Shown: positions 21,648-32,828, numbered from the stretch's first letter. The stretch is DNA of 64,000 bases from Symsagittifera roscoffensis (GCF_963678635.1 NC_087066.1:63928282-63992281), one strand, 5' to 3'. Made by a program: numbers and translations. Notes: a model not told the origin generated them from the letters alone.

Positions 21648-22552
21648 TTGTACCCAACATTACCACAAGAATTAAGTAGAATAAGAAACATTAGTCAAAA
21701 CCAAATTACAGTTGAAATAAATAGACAAATTATACATCCACGACGAAATAGAAATTTTCAAACCCCCCGAGTTCATTTTGATGTATCCCAATCCCCATCA
21801 CAAATTACTCCAGAAAACCCAAATAGCACATTACCAGAAACCCCTACACTTCTTTCACAACGTAGCACCTCAAGTATACCCTCAGATTACTTAGGTTCAA
21901 CACCAACATCTGAACAAATACGTGACAATCCCTTTAACCCCCCCAATCAAACATCACGACTACCATATTGGACAACACACTCGTTCACACAAAGTGAACC
22001 AAACTTAATAAATGACCCAATAGATATTTTTACGGATACGACAACATCATCATCACTACCAGAACATTATCACTACCATCAACACCATCAATAAGCCAAA
22101 TTTTACCGACGCCTTTCCCCCTAAATTTTCCAAATAACCTCGACGCTAGATATCGAGAACAATCATCAACAAATATCCCTTTAAGATTAGATTGGAACAC
22201 GTTCACAGCACCCCCACCATTATTTGGACAACATACAGAAAGTAACCGACTCCAAAATTGGGCACTCCATAGACTACAATATAGACAAGACATCCACGAA
22301 GACATTCGTGATCATAACATCCAAATACTCCAACAAAATAGTCTGCAATTAAAATTCGAAATCACGATTAAACTTAACAACATTGTTGAACATCCTTACC
22401 CATTAAACCCACCCAATATAACAGCTCAATCGCTACCACCATTTATAACAACTGAATTAATATATAAGTACAACAGATATACCAAAAAGACAATTGGTTA
22501 CATCACATTTTATAACTCATACTCAGGATTATCATACACATGTATAATCTAA
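21648..22552 (+). pseudogene. Pro/Ser/Thr-rich ORF of unknown function, frameshifted
   Basis: The first part (to about 22080) is Pro/Ser/Thr-rich with no domain. A shift at 22060-22085, within a TCACCATCA-type repeat, moves the reading into the frame that runs on to TAA 22550-22552. That second part has no start codon of its own but looks more structured (PPPLFGQHTESNRLQNWALH, HEDIRDHNIQILQQNSL, EFEITIKLNNIVEH-like segments) and overlaps the env start by 13 bases. The 13-base overlap suggests a compact operon-like order as in spliced retroviral 3' genes. It is unrecognised; no ATG is seen at the upstream end. Confidence 0.4.
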
Positions 22553-24990
22553 AAATATTGATATATCAACAAATCTTTTTTCCAATATTTTCCGATCAAA
22601 ACACAAATCGTTCTCCCCGCACAGGACCCCAGGACATACTAGTAACACACTACGATTGTGAAGAAATTGAACAAAAAACACTACACAAATATGCAATAAA
22701 TCAAGTATCACAATGCAAAACAGAACCACAAGCTATCGAAACTACAAATGTAATAGCGACACTGTATTCAAAAGCCCGAGCAACTACAGTCGCAGGATAT
22801 AAATTTACAGCAACATTTTCCGAAAAGAAAGTACATTGTTCACAAGTTTCAAACGGAAATAAAAACCGACTTGACCACGAATCATTCTACCAAAGTAATA
22901 TAGAACGACTTCTACATCTAAATCCCGATGATTGTAAAAAGGAGCTACTCAGACTAAATATCACAAGAAATAAAAACACCGACAAAAAACTAGTATATTT
23001 TCAAGTCTTTGCCGATTCTGTACATCAAGCAGAACTTGAAAGATATCAAGGACATATAAAACTAGATGAAAAATACCCATACAACGGCGCACACGGAAAA
23101 TTAACTTATGACATACACGATAAGCACTGGATACCACACATTGGTATAAATAATCTATCAAACTGCAAAGCAGACACAAAAAATAAAGGATATCAAGAAA
23201 TAATGTTTTTCGATTGGAAAATACAACTCGAAAAAATACAACTCACACGAGATTTATCCGACAACACAATGATCTATCATGGAATTAGATTACCTTGTAA
23301 AAACGATCAAGGTTATTGTGATCCTACAACACGGACACAAGCAACAATTGTTTGGTTTCCCGAAGATACATGCACAACATTTCAAGTAGCAAAAATACAC
23401 GCTCGAATGAGAAAATTTCACGAAAAATATTTTATAGAATCAATTCCATATGAACAAGTCCATCCATCACGAAAACAAAGTACTGAGTTCCGAAATATCC
23501 ATGAAATAGAAAATAAATTAACACGTTTCCAAATATATCAAGAAACAGAAATCGCATGCAAATACAGGAACCCACTTTACAAAACACAATATTCTGAAAT
23601 ACTAGTTGAATACGAAAAAGGTTTCGACATGACCACTGGAAAAATAAAATTTGACCCTTATGCCACAGGTCCCCCTCTAAACGAAGGAACATCATACATA
23701 CCAGTTAACTTTCAAAAAATCACAGGTCAACCTGGTGGAAAACTAAAGCCACATGACACTAGAAGTACACGTTTACAAGAACTATCACTAATGAATAATA
23801 CTTATTTTGGTAATATCCACTATGATATCCACTTAGTTATGAAGTTAGACTACACGATTAGTCGAATTTTTCAAGAAATGTCACTCTCCGAATTAGAAAC
23901 ACTTCACCAACTATGCGAGTTAGAAAGAACACAAATCCTACAATCACTCGCACTAGCAGTATTAAAAATACCCTACGCAGGATATTTATTATCAGGAAAC
24001 AGATCAAATTTTCTAGACTACAAAGGAAACATTTTATAGTTTTTTACTTGTATCACCAAAAAAGTATCACCACTATATGTTTTTGAAGATAAACGCTGCT
24101 ATAAAAGAATCCCTATTTTTTATAAAAATAAGGTACATTTTGTTGACACACTTTCACGACGAACATATTTTCGGGATACCGCAGTCCCATGTGGATCAAA
24201 AAATAGCCACAATGTAGTACAATTGAACCCTGATGAAGATAAATATTATCTTCTTACTCCATACCCTACGTTAATGCAATCACTCAAAAAATTTTCACCC
24301 GAAAGCATCAGAGCTATTGCTCGTATTCCAAATATTGATTTAAAATCAATTGGAATATATTCAAAATCAGATATCCAACACCACATTAGAACACAATAAT
24401 TCCAAGAATTATTAACACAAATGGACACTATACAAAGACAATCAATTGATCAAAATTTACGAAAACTTGCCGAAACCGCAGGATTTGCAGATATTTATAC
24501 ACAAGATTATAGCGGATATTTTAAAGACATTAAAGACTATATATATCTAAACGGTAAAAAATACAGACCACAAGATATTTCACTTATAAATATGTTTAGC
24601 TTTGTTACCCTAAAAAATGAAATTCTCGATTTTCTAGGATGGCCCTATTACATCTTAAAAAAATTAACTATCCTATACGCAATGTTTAACTTTATAGGAT
24701 TTCTTTTTTCATTTTTAAAAGGAATCTATAACACATGCGCTATACACACACAAGTAAATAGACAAGCAAGTGTAGCACGCATACTCTTTGCAGGATTTTT
24801 TGGAATTTTTTCTTCATCAATAAACAAAATTCTTCTAGACGCACAAATAAAAGAATATAATACAAAAATAGCGACAAGACAGAACACGTACGACGAAGAA
24901 CATAATTACATAGAAGTAACACCTACCGCACCACAAATGCCACCCCTACCACATAACCATCCATTATCTTTAGTCCCAAGTAATTTCTAG
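22540..24990 (+). pseudogene. Env-like glycoprotein, 816 codons with two in-frame stops
   Basis: One frame is open from ATG 22540 to TAG 24988 except for TAG 24037-24039 and TAA 24397-24399. Residues ~4-18 are a weak signal-peptide-like segment. The ectodomain has conserved-looking cysteines (residues 40, 59 and 100: VTHYDCEEIEQ, NQVSQC, KKVHCSQV) and many N-x-S/T sites. The THYDC..C..HC pattern resembles N-termini of glycoproteins captured by invertebrate retroelements; that is recollection of a family pattern and needs a search. Near the C-terminus are two hydrophobic segments (codons ~708-731 and ~745-763) followed by a 50-residue tail carrying PTAP (24922-24933). Its position after integrase and its membrane anchor support an envelope role in virion entry. 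I saw no clear furin site. Confidence 0.7.
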
Positions 24991-25150
24991 CAATAACACA
25001 TAACCCAAATTTTAGACCAAATATATCACAAAGTCCCATACAACATATAATGACACATCATTCACAAGATGATAATACATATGAACAAATTATAGAACAA
25101 CCCCATATCACCGCTTTTCAGTCTCAAAATAATCATTTTTTTAGCCCACG

Positions 25151-26962
25151 ATGAGCCGACAACTTGGATCCCTACACCGCTCAAATTCCCACCCAACCAA
25201 CCTCCACACTCCAATCCCAATAATCCCACTTTTTGCTTTCCAACCACCCGATTTCCCAACTATTAATATATCATCAAGCACGAATTCGGATACTAACTCA
25301 GATATTTCAGTTTTATACTCCATCTCACAACTTAATAACTCTAATATAGAAACCCCTGACAAATTTGCAGACTCCGAAACATCTCCATCCAATAATTTCC
25401 AAACCAACTCCTCAGTTTTTTCAAAACCCCCTTTTCAACCAATCCCACTAAATAATTCACTCCCATCCGTTTCCACTCCTTCTTATGCTTCGCAAGTAAC
25501 CCCAACCTACTCTCCATTTCATTCCGACCGATCATCTAATAATTCTCCAGATACCCCCCAAATTTCCCAGGAACTCGATAATTTTATCACCCTACAGCAA
25601 CAGTTAAAACACCCTAACACCCTCACCATACATCAAATTTCATCCACAATAGAATCCTCAAACCCACCTACTCCTACACCCTCCTCAGCTTACACTGCAT
25701 CATTAGCACAATCATCCACATCCACCGAAACATCGAATAGCACTCACCGAGCTTATCGCACTTTTAAACGAAAATTCCCGAATCACCCATTCCCGACCAA
25801 ACCCGGAACAGCCTGCGAATATTTTAATTATCCACAACACACAAACACGAAAGATTTTCTAGCAATCACCTTACCCTCATTCCCACAATATACATTAAAC
25901 ACACCTAACGACACTAACGACACACGTAGTTTTGTAGATGAACATGTTTTAATGCCCACACTTCACTGGACAGCATATTATCATTTTTTTAATCCCCTTT
26001 GCCTGCCACTATCTAGTACTCATGACGATATAGAAAAGAAAAAAGATATGCTATATAGACTTACCGCAACACTAACACCTAGACAATTTACTTATATAGG
26101 ATATAAAAAATTACTAAAAACATTCACTGCACCTCGTGCTAACGAATTTACAATAGAATATTACGACCATAATATCATCCGAACTAATCAAAACCAATTT
26201 CTAGATGACGACCGCTTCGCTAACCCACAACTAACAGAATAATTTTTCATCAAAACGTCATATGTATTCACACTTAATATTTTTGATAGAAAATATGATC
26301 ACATCATTTCTGAAGCACTAAATGATATTCAAGCTTACGAAAAATTTCAAGACAAATTTCAGTTATTTTCACTAACCTTTCACTTCCTTGCACCACATGA
26401 ACGCAATTTGCACTGTTCACACGACATTATGTTACGCACTCAACAGACTCATACATATACATACTATCGCTTCATACAAAATCATTTTGATTTACATACT
26501 CCATCAAGACAACCACATCATCGTTTTCTGTTTCTTAACTCAAAGTACACTTCACCATTTTTTCTTAATTTCACCTATTGCATCAAGGATACTAACCTCC
26601 ACGGCATCCTCCGCAATTATGACCCAGTAACACAAATGTATATATTTTGTCCCATCACGAAGACCTTCAACGCCGAAGAATCCAGACCCTTCCTTATCCC
26701 ACATGAATCTATCCAGCCTATAGAAATCCCAATATTAGAATTTATTCACAATACTAAATATAATCACAAAATATATAACCTCATTCAAAACACACCTTAT
26801 GAGTTTGCAGTAGGCACCGAAGAACTAAAAACCATTAAAGCACTTCAATTGCTTTGGCCACTGTTTCAAACTAAAAACATTATTCGCATACTAGCAAAAT
26901 TACTAACAACATCGGACATGATACACGACATCTTCCCCCACGGCTTTTTCCCAGACGATTAA
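25151..26962 (+). pseudogene. ORF X, 603 codons, unknown function, one in-frame TAA
   Basis: ATG 25151 is preceded in frame by TAG at 25142. The frame is open to TAA 26960-26962 except for TAA 26240-26242. Residues 1-~197 are Ser/Pro/Thr/Asn-rich and probably disordered. Residues ~200-218 are basic (AYRTFKRKFPNHPFPTKPG). The rest looks globular and is rich in aromatic residues (HVLMPTLHWTAYYHFFNPL, RLTATLTPRQFTYIGYKKLL, CIKDTNLHGILRNYDPVTQ, ALQLLWPLFQTKNIIRILAK). There is no signal peptide or membrane segment. It sits 160 bases after env and just before a consensus intron, the position of retroviral regulatory genes. I recognise no family. It could be a structural, regulatory or captured host protein. 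Confidence 0.6.
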
Positions 26963-26965
26963 CAG

Positions 26966-27050
26966 GTAAGTATAATTTAAAAATATTCTTAACTAATAAA
27001 TTTAAATTAGTACTAACCATTCTTTATTCATGTTTCTTTTACATTTCTAG
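26966..27050 (+). other. Consensus intron downstream of ORF X
   Basis: Donor AACAG|GTAAGT at 26966, TACTAAC branch-type sequence at 27011-27017, a pyrimidine tract and acceptor ACATTTCTAG ending at 27050 define an 85-base intron. The donor starts 3 bases after the ORF X stop codon, too close for a downstream exon junction to trigger nonsense-mediated decay. Its survival in an integrated copy shows that the genomic RNA was packaged unspliced. Confidence 0.65.
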
Positions 27051-28565
27051 TCTTCATACCACGATCTTCTGCAAAAAACAGAAAAGAAAAATAAAAAATA
27101 AACTAGTTAAAATTCCTCTAAACTTCATTAATATTTTGCACAAGATAAAATAATAAAATTCATACCAAATGTAGTAAATTAGTTTATAAATTGTTTCCCC
27201 ATAAAGCAGTAAATTTAATTACCATGAAAATTTATAACTTTAAATTTCCCCCAACAAAAAGCAGTAAATTTGAAATTCTATGTAATAAAATGATAAAATG
27301 AAAATGCAGTACCAACCTGTGATATTTTCATTCACTCGCACAAGAATTCTATCCAAACTCGCACAGCTCGCCCACGAAGAATTGTTTAAATAATGATTTT
27401 AAATTTCAGGTTTTCACACTCAACAACTCTAAGACACGATAACAAGTTTCAAACTTTCCTTTAACCCGGTTGGAAAGGAATTATATACTAAACCAAACTA
27501 ACCAACGCAGCTTACTAAACACCACAACACATAGAATAACAGCATGACTAAGAAAAGGAAACCAACGGTACCCAAACCGGATTAACCCAGTTTAAAACTG
27601 GATAATTTATTCTTTTGAAGACTATTATAAAGTCTAAGAAATAAATAATAAAACACAAAAAGTCGAAAGACAAACCCATACCAAAAACAATTTGATTTTT
27701 GAAAAAAGGACACAACCAAAGGAACATAAGAAAGACCAACATAAAACCAACATAAAACGTTGTCACATAACAGGACCTCTCAAAGAAACCGCACGAAATC
27801 ATACTCCCACTCCTGGCCTAACCCACCAGAGAGGACGTCCTGAGCATGCTCCATAACCGACCTAACCCACCGCGCTACATCCACACTTTGTGACCACGCT
27901 TATATTTTTAATAAGAGGTACTCAAGGGTGAGTAAATCTTCAAAATAACCAAACTAAAACAAAAAAGCTTTTGTGAAAACAACTAACTAAATTCATGATT
28001 AAAAAACCGAACTAATAAAATTTTATAAATGTAAATCATACCTTCCAGTATATAGATTGACACACAACAACAAAGACGAACATCCAAAGACAAAGCGATT
28101 ACATCACACTCGAACAAGAATGGCTAACCACAACCGATATGCCGTCCACAATCACAACTTAAAGGATTTAGAGTACGACTTGACTTCGCAGAAAAGGACT
28201 TCATTGAACAAGACCAATGACCACCTCGATGTTCAAATATACGTACAGATCCGAGTTACGAGGCATCCCTTCCACACACGATCTCCACGCCATTCCCAGA
28301 CGAGGTTGAACACAAAACAAGTTCTCTACATAATACAGAAAAACCCGTCATAGCAAACCATTTTGAAATCAGATTGATTTCATTGGGGAACACAGTCGTT
28401 GTCACAAGTTGACATAACGATTGATGTCCCTAACTCCAGCGTCCTGGAACTTCTTTAACAAGAGAAACCGGACAAGAATATGATGTTCGCCAAATACCAA
28501 CGTTCATCATTCATCCTTTGAATTGCAGAAAGATAATTCTAAAAACTCTGTAAAACCCGGGTGGG
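27051..28565 (+). other. 3' non-coding region of the LTR element
   Basis: About 1.5 kb lies between the intron and the 3' LTR. The phrase AAGCAGTAAATTT occurs twice (near 27205 and 27256). A 98-codon frame at 28057-28353 is basic and His/Thr/Asn-rich but has no recognisable content. A second possible acceptor, AAATTTCAG, lies near 27407. The bases before the 3' LTR (AAAACCCGGGTGGG) are only weakly purine-rich, so the polypurine tract is not obvious. Confidence 0.5.
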
Positions 28566-28975
28566 TGGAACCTGATCTAAACTATATTTTATGATTAGAT
28601 GAATTGGATATTTTACCACTGTAAAGTATTTAATATTAACCAATCATAATCCATCTAACTAACAACCCACTTATTTGTAAGTGCTGAAATTACTTGTAAT
28701 TTTAGCACCAGAGAGATTTGAATTTAACTTAGAAATTAGTTGCCTCTCCAAGAGAACTTCAGCGGCCGCAACAAACCAGTATACCCTAGATCTATTGAGC
28801 CTAGCAGAGACTAGTTAAACACCCTGAGACTAGAAAGTATAAGAGTAAGATTAGGATCGGTATTAGACTAAGAAGTTGCACGAATCTATCCGACCGAAAA
28901 TAAGATAGCGTGACGAGCAGACGGTGTACCCTATCCGAAATTACTCTATGAGTTAACCACATCGGTCCTAACTCA
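28566..28975 (+). repeat. 3' LTR
   Basis: It is 410 bases and matches the 5' LTR with 8 substitutions counted by eye, and is followed by GAAG (28976-28979). The small divergence indicates a fairly recent insertion, or recent homogenisation between the LTRs. Confidence 0.95.
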
Positions 28976-28979
28976 GAAG

Positions 28980-29735
28980 CAAACATAAATCAATAAGTTT
29001 CAAACAGCAGTAATTTTTTTTTGACAAAGTAATGAAACGACAAGTACATTTATTAATTGACTTGGAGCTAAAACTGGTCGGATTTTTTCATAGAATTTTT
29101 GGGTCGAACATAAATGAACACACTTTTCTTCCTGTAGAGTCGGTCAAAACATCAACAGTTTGTTCCAGTCGGTGAATCAAAACCTTTTTTTGGTCAGGTT
29201 GGTCAAAATAAAATTCGAACATCTCAACCCGGGCTTGAATTTTTTCCCCTATTTTCTAACTGAGATATTCTGTTTCTGAAACTCTTTTTTGCTACTCCAG
29301 ACAGTTTTTGCATTCACAGTTTCAGCACAACATGAGACCAGCAAAGCATCCTGTCTTTTCCTTACGGTAGACCAAAAGTCTAAATCCTACTATATGATAT
29401 AGATGAAAATTACTTAGCCAATTTGCGAGTAAACATCTTGTTGGCTGAAAGATCTTAGAGGTGAAATTTGGCCTTTACGGCCTAACTACTATTGGGTAGA
29501 CGATGTTAACTTGATTCCTACTATGTTCAGCAAGTTCAGATTGATGGGAGGAGAAGCTTTTTCGATTTTTTAACCCCTCCTCTTTATGGAAAATCCTAGA
29601 TCCGCGCCTCATTTCGTCTAAGGCAAGTTTCAACCTCTTGCGTCTGTGTTGGAATTTTTTTGGGATCATTTCCTTATGTATATAATAATTTATCGTTATC
29701 GTTTTAAGAAAAACTGATCATATGAAAAGTTAATT
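28980..29735. other. Unassigned sequence between the LTR element and the SLC52-like gene
   Basis: No gene is visible. A fragment of the hAT-like element end (AAATCCTAGATCCGCGCCTC) lies near 29589-29608. Confidence 0.4.
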
Positions 29736-29737
29736 GC

Positions 29738-29743
29738 TTTATT
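29738..29743 (-). terminator. Possible polyadenylation signal overlapping the SLC52-like stop
   Basis: On the minus strand the end of the gene reads GTCTAATAAAGC, so AATAAA shares two bases with the stop codon. Cleavage would give a 3' UTR of about 20-30 bases. Confidence 0.4.
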
Positions 29744-31196
29744 AGACCAGAAAATGAGTAAAGTTAACTAAAATAAAGGACAAAAATGCCCCCAAAATAT
29801 CTCCAAATTGAGCTGCGTATGTGCCCCACAAGAGCGCCCCGGGGTTTTTGGAGTCCATTTCGTTCAGGCGGTAACACGATGAAGCAAAGGTGTAATATCC
29901 GGTCGTCGCGTGGATCATCCAGAGAACTACGACGACAATACCCGCAGAACTTTCACAATACAGGGGTGGTTCGGGACTCTGTGAAGCTATGTATAATAAA
30001 ATTGAACAAACTGCAAAATGAGTCATCATTATTGACATTAAAGTGACCATTCTTTTTGCAGGTATGCAGTGAGCCACTAGGGTTGTCAATGGTAGACACA
30101 AACCCCACAAGGTTACCGACAGGTGGTAGCTTCTTTGGCTGTAGGGTATTGCGGTGTAGGTGAAGAAGGGAGACATGAAGTTGTAAATGGTAGCACTACT
30201 CAAGAGCCAGATCGCCCACAGAAAATACTTTTGATTATTCCTGCCATCGAACTCTTCAAAGATTGAATCGAAAATAGACGCTAGTTTCAAACTTCCTGAT
30301 TTTGTGTTCTTTTTTGATCTTTGAGGAAGTTTATCATCTGTGTTTTTTCGGTGTTCCTCGGCAAGAAGTTTTCCTTTTTCGTCGTGGATTTCTTTTTGCG
30401 GAACTTCCTTAAAATCTACTGTTGATGAAATATGTTCAAAAATTTCACGTTTTGGTCTGTTTTGATCAAATTTGCTCAAAGCGACGAAAGCTAAACAAGA
30501 CGAAAGAAAAACCGAGAAGTAAATAACGAGAGCTGCAGTCGGTCCGAACACGAAATCTGTTGTCAATTTATGGAAGGTTTCTGATTTGCGAGCAGAATGG
30601 CTTAATTTTTTATTGGAACATTCTTCTTTGATGAAGTTCTCATCCTCTAATCCCCAGCTTTGAATGAAAGACAGTAATGTTTCGAAGAACCCGCTGCATG
30701 TTGTGCCTAGGAGCACCGTAGTCATGAAATATGGCGGGAACCTTTTGCCCACCATAGTGTATAGAACCGTAACTCTTATGGTATCCAAACTTAACAATAG
30801 CCACGAATTCAGAAGAAATCCCAGGCTAATTCCGTGTGGAAAAACATTAAAGGAGTGATCAATAGTTTTGTCCCAGAGGAATATTATGGAAAAACTAAGA
30901 AGCAGTCCAAGTAAGTAAGTCAAATAACACGCTCTTTCCAAACCCAATTTTGAGATAGAAGGGATGAGAAACAATGAAAAGCTGGACAAACCGTTAGTCA
31001 GAGACATGAAAGAACCAAGTTTGGCACCCTCGGGTAAAAAGGGCACAAAAAATGGTAATTCAATCACTAAACCATTTGTCCAGAGCCACGCGGAAAATGA
31101 TACGAGAAACAAAAGCGTGAACGATATCTGATCGTGGTAATATTCAAGCCATTGGTTCTTATTACTCGTATTTTTCATCGTACTTTTGCTGTTCAT
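29742..31196 (-). CDS. SLC52-type riboflavin transporter, intronless
   Basis: This is an uninterrupted 484-residue frame with about 11 membrane segments. The first (residues 24-52) carries AWLWTNGLVIELPFFVPFLPEG, which matches the hallmark N-terminus of the SLC52/RFT riboflavin transporters (W-x-x-x-N-G-L-x-x-E-L-P). The last segment has LLWGTYAAQFGDILGAFLS, matching that family's C-terminal motif. Residues 244-318 form a long charged loop, and 184-206 a second one. Length is usual for the family (about 430-480). The product should import riboflavin, precursor of FMN and FAD, across the plasma membrane. I chose ATG 31196 as the first in-frame ATG with a complete TM1. No introns and no poly(A) tail are seen. 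AATAAA (29743-29738) overlaps the TAA stop, so the 3' UTR would be very short. Confidence 0.8.
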   Translation of the reverse strand: MNSKSTMKNTSNKNQWLEYYHDQISFTLLFLVSFSAWLWTNGLVIELPFFVPFLPEGAKLGSFMSLTNGLSSFSLFLIPSISKLGLERACYLTYLLGLLLSFSIIFLWDKTIDHSFNVFPHGISLGFLLNSWLLLSLDTIRVTVLYTMVGKRFPPYFMTTVLLGTTCSGFFETLLSFIQSWGLEDENFIKEECSNKKLSHSARKSETFHKLTTDFVFGPTAALVIYFSVFLSSCLAFVALSKFDQNRPKREIFEHISSTVDFKEVPQKEIHDEKGKLLAEEHRKNTDDKLPQRSKKNTKSGSLKLASIFDSIFEEFDGRNNQKYFLWAIWLLSSATIYNFMSPFFTYTAIPYSQRSYHLSVTLWGLCLPLTTLVAHCIPAKRMVTLMSIMMTHFAVCSILLYIASQSPEPPLYCESSAGIVVVVLWMIHATTGYYTFASSCYRLNEMDSKNPGALLWGTYAAQFGDILGAFLSFILVNFTHFLV

Positions 31197-32003
31197 TTTT
31201 TAAGTTCAAAAATCAACGCAGAAAGCAAAATTCAATAAAATGTTACGATTTAAAAAGAGTGATCGTTAAAAATTGTACAATAAAGTCATTTAACAAAATT
31301 CAATGCAGTATTCAGGCACAATCTCTTGAAGCAAAGCAAAACCATCTCACTCTCGCTTTAGAAAAAGTAGACGTTGTCAATCTTTCACTTTTAGTTCACG
31401 AAAAATCTGAGTCGCAAAATAAAATTGATCAAAACGATCGAGCATTAATATAGTTCAGAGCTCATCAAAGTAATAAAAACTTTTTGTATCGGTTCTAAAC
31501 TTTATTTAACGAAACAAAAAACATTATGAAACCTTTCTAGTGGTTGCTTTTGAATGTATTTTTGAAGCTCAAAAAGCAGCGGATCATATTTATTCAGCTT
31601 CTCTGTTTAATTTTAATCACAAAAGAGTATCAAAAAAGTATGAAAAAAAAATGCTGTGAAAAACAATAAGCCCTGAAAAAGAATCGAAAGATCAAACGTC
31701 CTTCGTCTAGACAATTCTTAATTTATTTAAAAATCTTTTACATTGTATTTTGTATTTCATCTGCCAAAAACTCATTGGAATAAACTTTGTTCCGATTGAA
31801 TGATCTGTTCCGACTTATGAAGTGTGATGTAATCTTTGGTAAACATGTTGCTAAGGTTCCTTTCTATTATAGCAATCCCAACCAAGTAGCAGGAAATTGT
31901 ATAGCTCTCAACATTCCGAGCTTAAAAGATGTTTTGTCTTAACAGGCGGATTCTGCGATGCTGCTGGAAGAAGCATGGTCGCGGATTCCATAGCAAAGCC
32001 TTG
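31197..32003. other. Upstream region of the SLC52-like gene
   Basis: The region is AT-rich with no open frame that reads like protein. It must contain the minus-strand promoter if the transporter is active, but I see no clear core element. Confidence 0.4.
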
Positions 32004-32534
32004 TTGTTCCGACTTTCGATACGAAAGTAACGGAATATTTGTGCTCGGGGTGGGTTTTTTTTTCTTCAGACAAATTTCGACTTTTCAACTAGCCATTTTT
32101 GACGAAATTTTTTTAAAATCATTCGAAAGATATTGATGTCTTAAGCTCAAATTTGAAAAGATATTTCACCTGTGATCATTTTTTGTAAAGTTATGAGGGT
32201 TTAAAGATTGCCATTTTGGCCAATTTGGGACAATTAACGCGCGATATATTAATTTGGGACAATTAACGCGTAAGCGGAGAGTTAATCTGTCTTAGAAATC
32301 GTTCCTAATTGGTTGAAAGAAGCTTATATGCTATAATTGATTTGTTTCAAAGAGCAAAACCTATCCTTTTGTACTTTTTATGGCGTGTGGGGGGATGATT
32401 TTTACAAAAATTTCAACCTTTAGAAAAAAAAAATTTCTCGTTTTTTTTACATTTAATTATTTAAAGTTATTACTGCTCCATAAAACTTAAAAGGCAGTCG
32501 GAACATGCAGGGCTTCGCCCTGATACGAGCAGTC
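32004..32534 (+). repeat. R1 repeat, full length
   Basis: It runs from TTGTTCCGACTTTCGATACG to ..CCCTGATACGAGCAGTC and shows both terminal hairpins (CTTTCG-ATA-CGAAAG and CAGGGC-TTC-GCCCTG). The AACGCG block is partly duplicated (AATTTGGGACAATTAACGCG twice). Confidence 0.9.
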
Positions 32535-32828
32535 AATTTGGTTTTAAAGGATTCAACTCCTGTTGTAAAAATCCGAACAGAGTAGTGCAGCTCACTGTTA
32601 AACTGTTATGCAGCTCCAAATGCTTGTTCAAAACGCAAATTTTGCGGTAATCAAAATCAGAATTGTGGAAATTCCATAAACAATTAGTAACCTGTTTGAA
32701 GTGGTTTTAGACTGTCGCTGAATACGCAGCGTGTAGCTGATTCCGTATTTAGTAGAAAAACCATCTTGAATTATTGGAATCCGCATTTGTTTGCGGAATT
32801 CAATAAAACATAACTACATATTTAAACG

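Larger units (their letters stand above)
10295..28975 (+). mobile_element. Complete 18.7-kb endogenous retrovirus-like LTR element
   Basis: The element has 410-bp LTRs beginning TGG and ending TCA, with GAAG at 10291-10294 and 28976-28979 as a 4-base target duplication. By my count the LTRs differ at 8 of 410 positions with no indels. Internal gene order is accessory ORF, gag, protease, RT-RNase H, integrase, two hydrophobic ORFs, a Pro/Ser/Thr-rich ORF, env-like ORF and a 3' ORF of unknown function. The pol domain order (PR-RT-RH-IN, with a GPY-type integrase tail) is that of Ty3/gypsy-like and retroviral elements. At 18.7 kb it is about two to three times the usual size, with the excess in the region downstream of pol. 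The coding strand is A-rich and G-poor. Stops and frameshifts occur in gag, pol, env and the 3' ORF. Confidence 0.95.

Noticed and set aside
20427-22552. A second, nested LTR element or transposon to explain the extra genes after pol
   Set aside because: No second pair of terminal repeats or target duplication is visible, and the A-rich, G-poor composition continues unbroken into env and ORF X.
12739-26242. Reassigned stop codons (TAA or TAG read as an amino acid) to explain the interrupted frames
   Set aside because: The SLC52-like gene ends normally at TAA, and the element also has true frameshifts and TGA stops, so simple decay is the better explanation.
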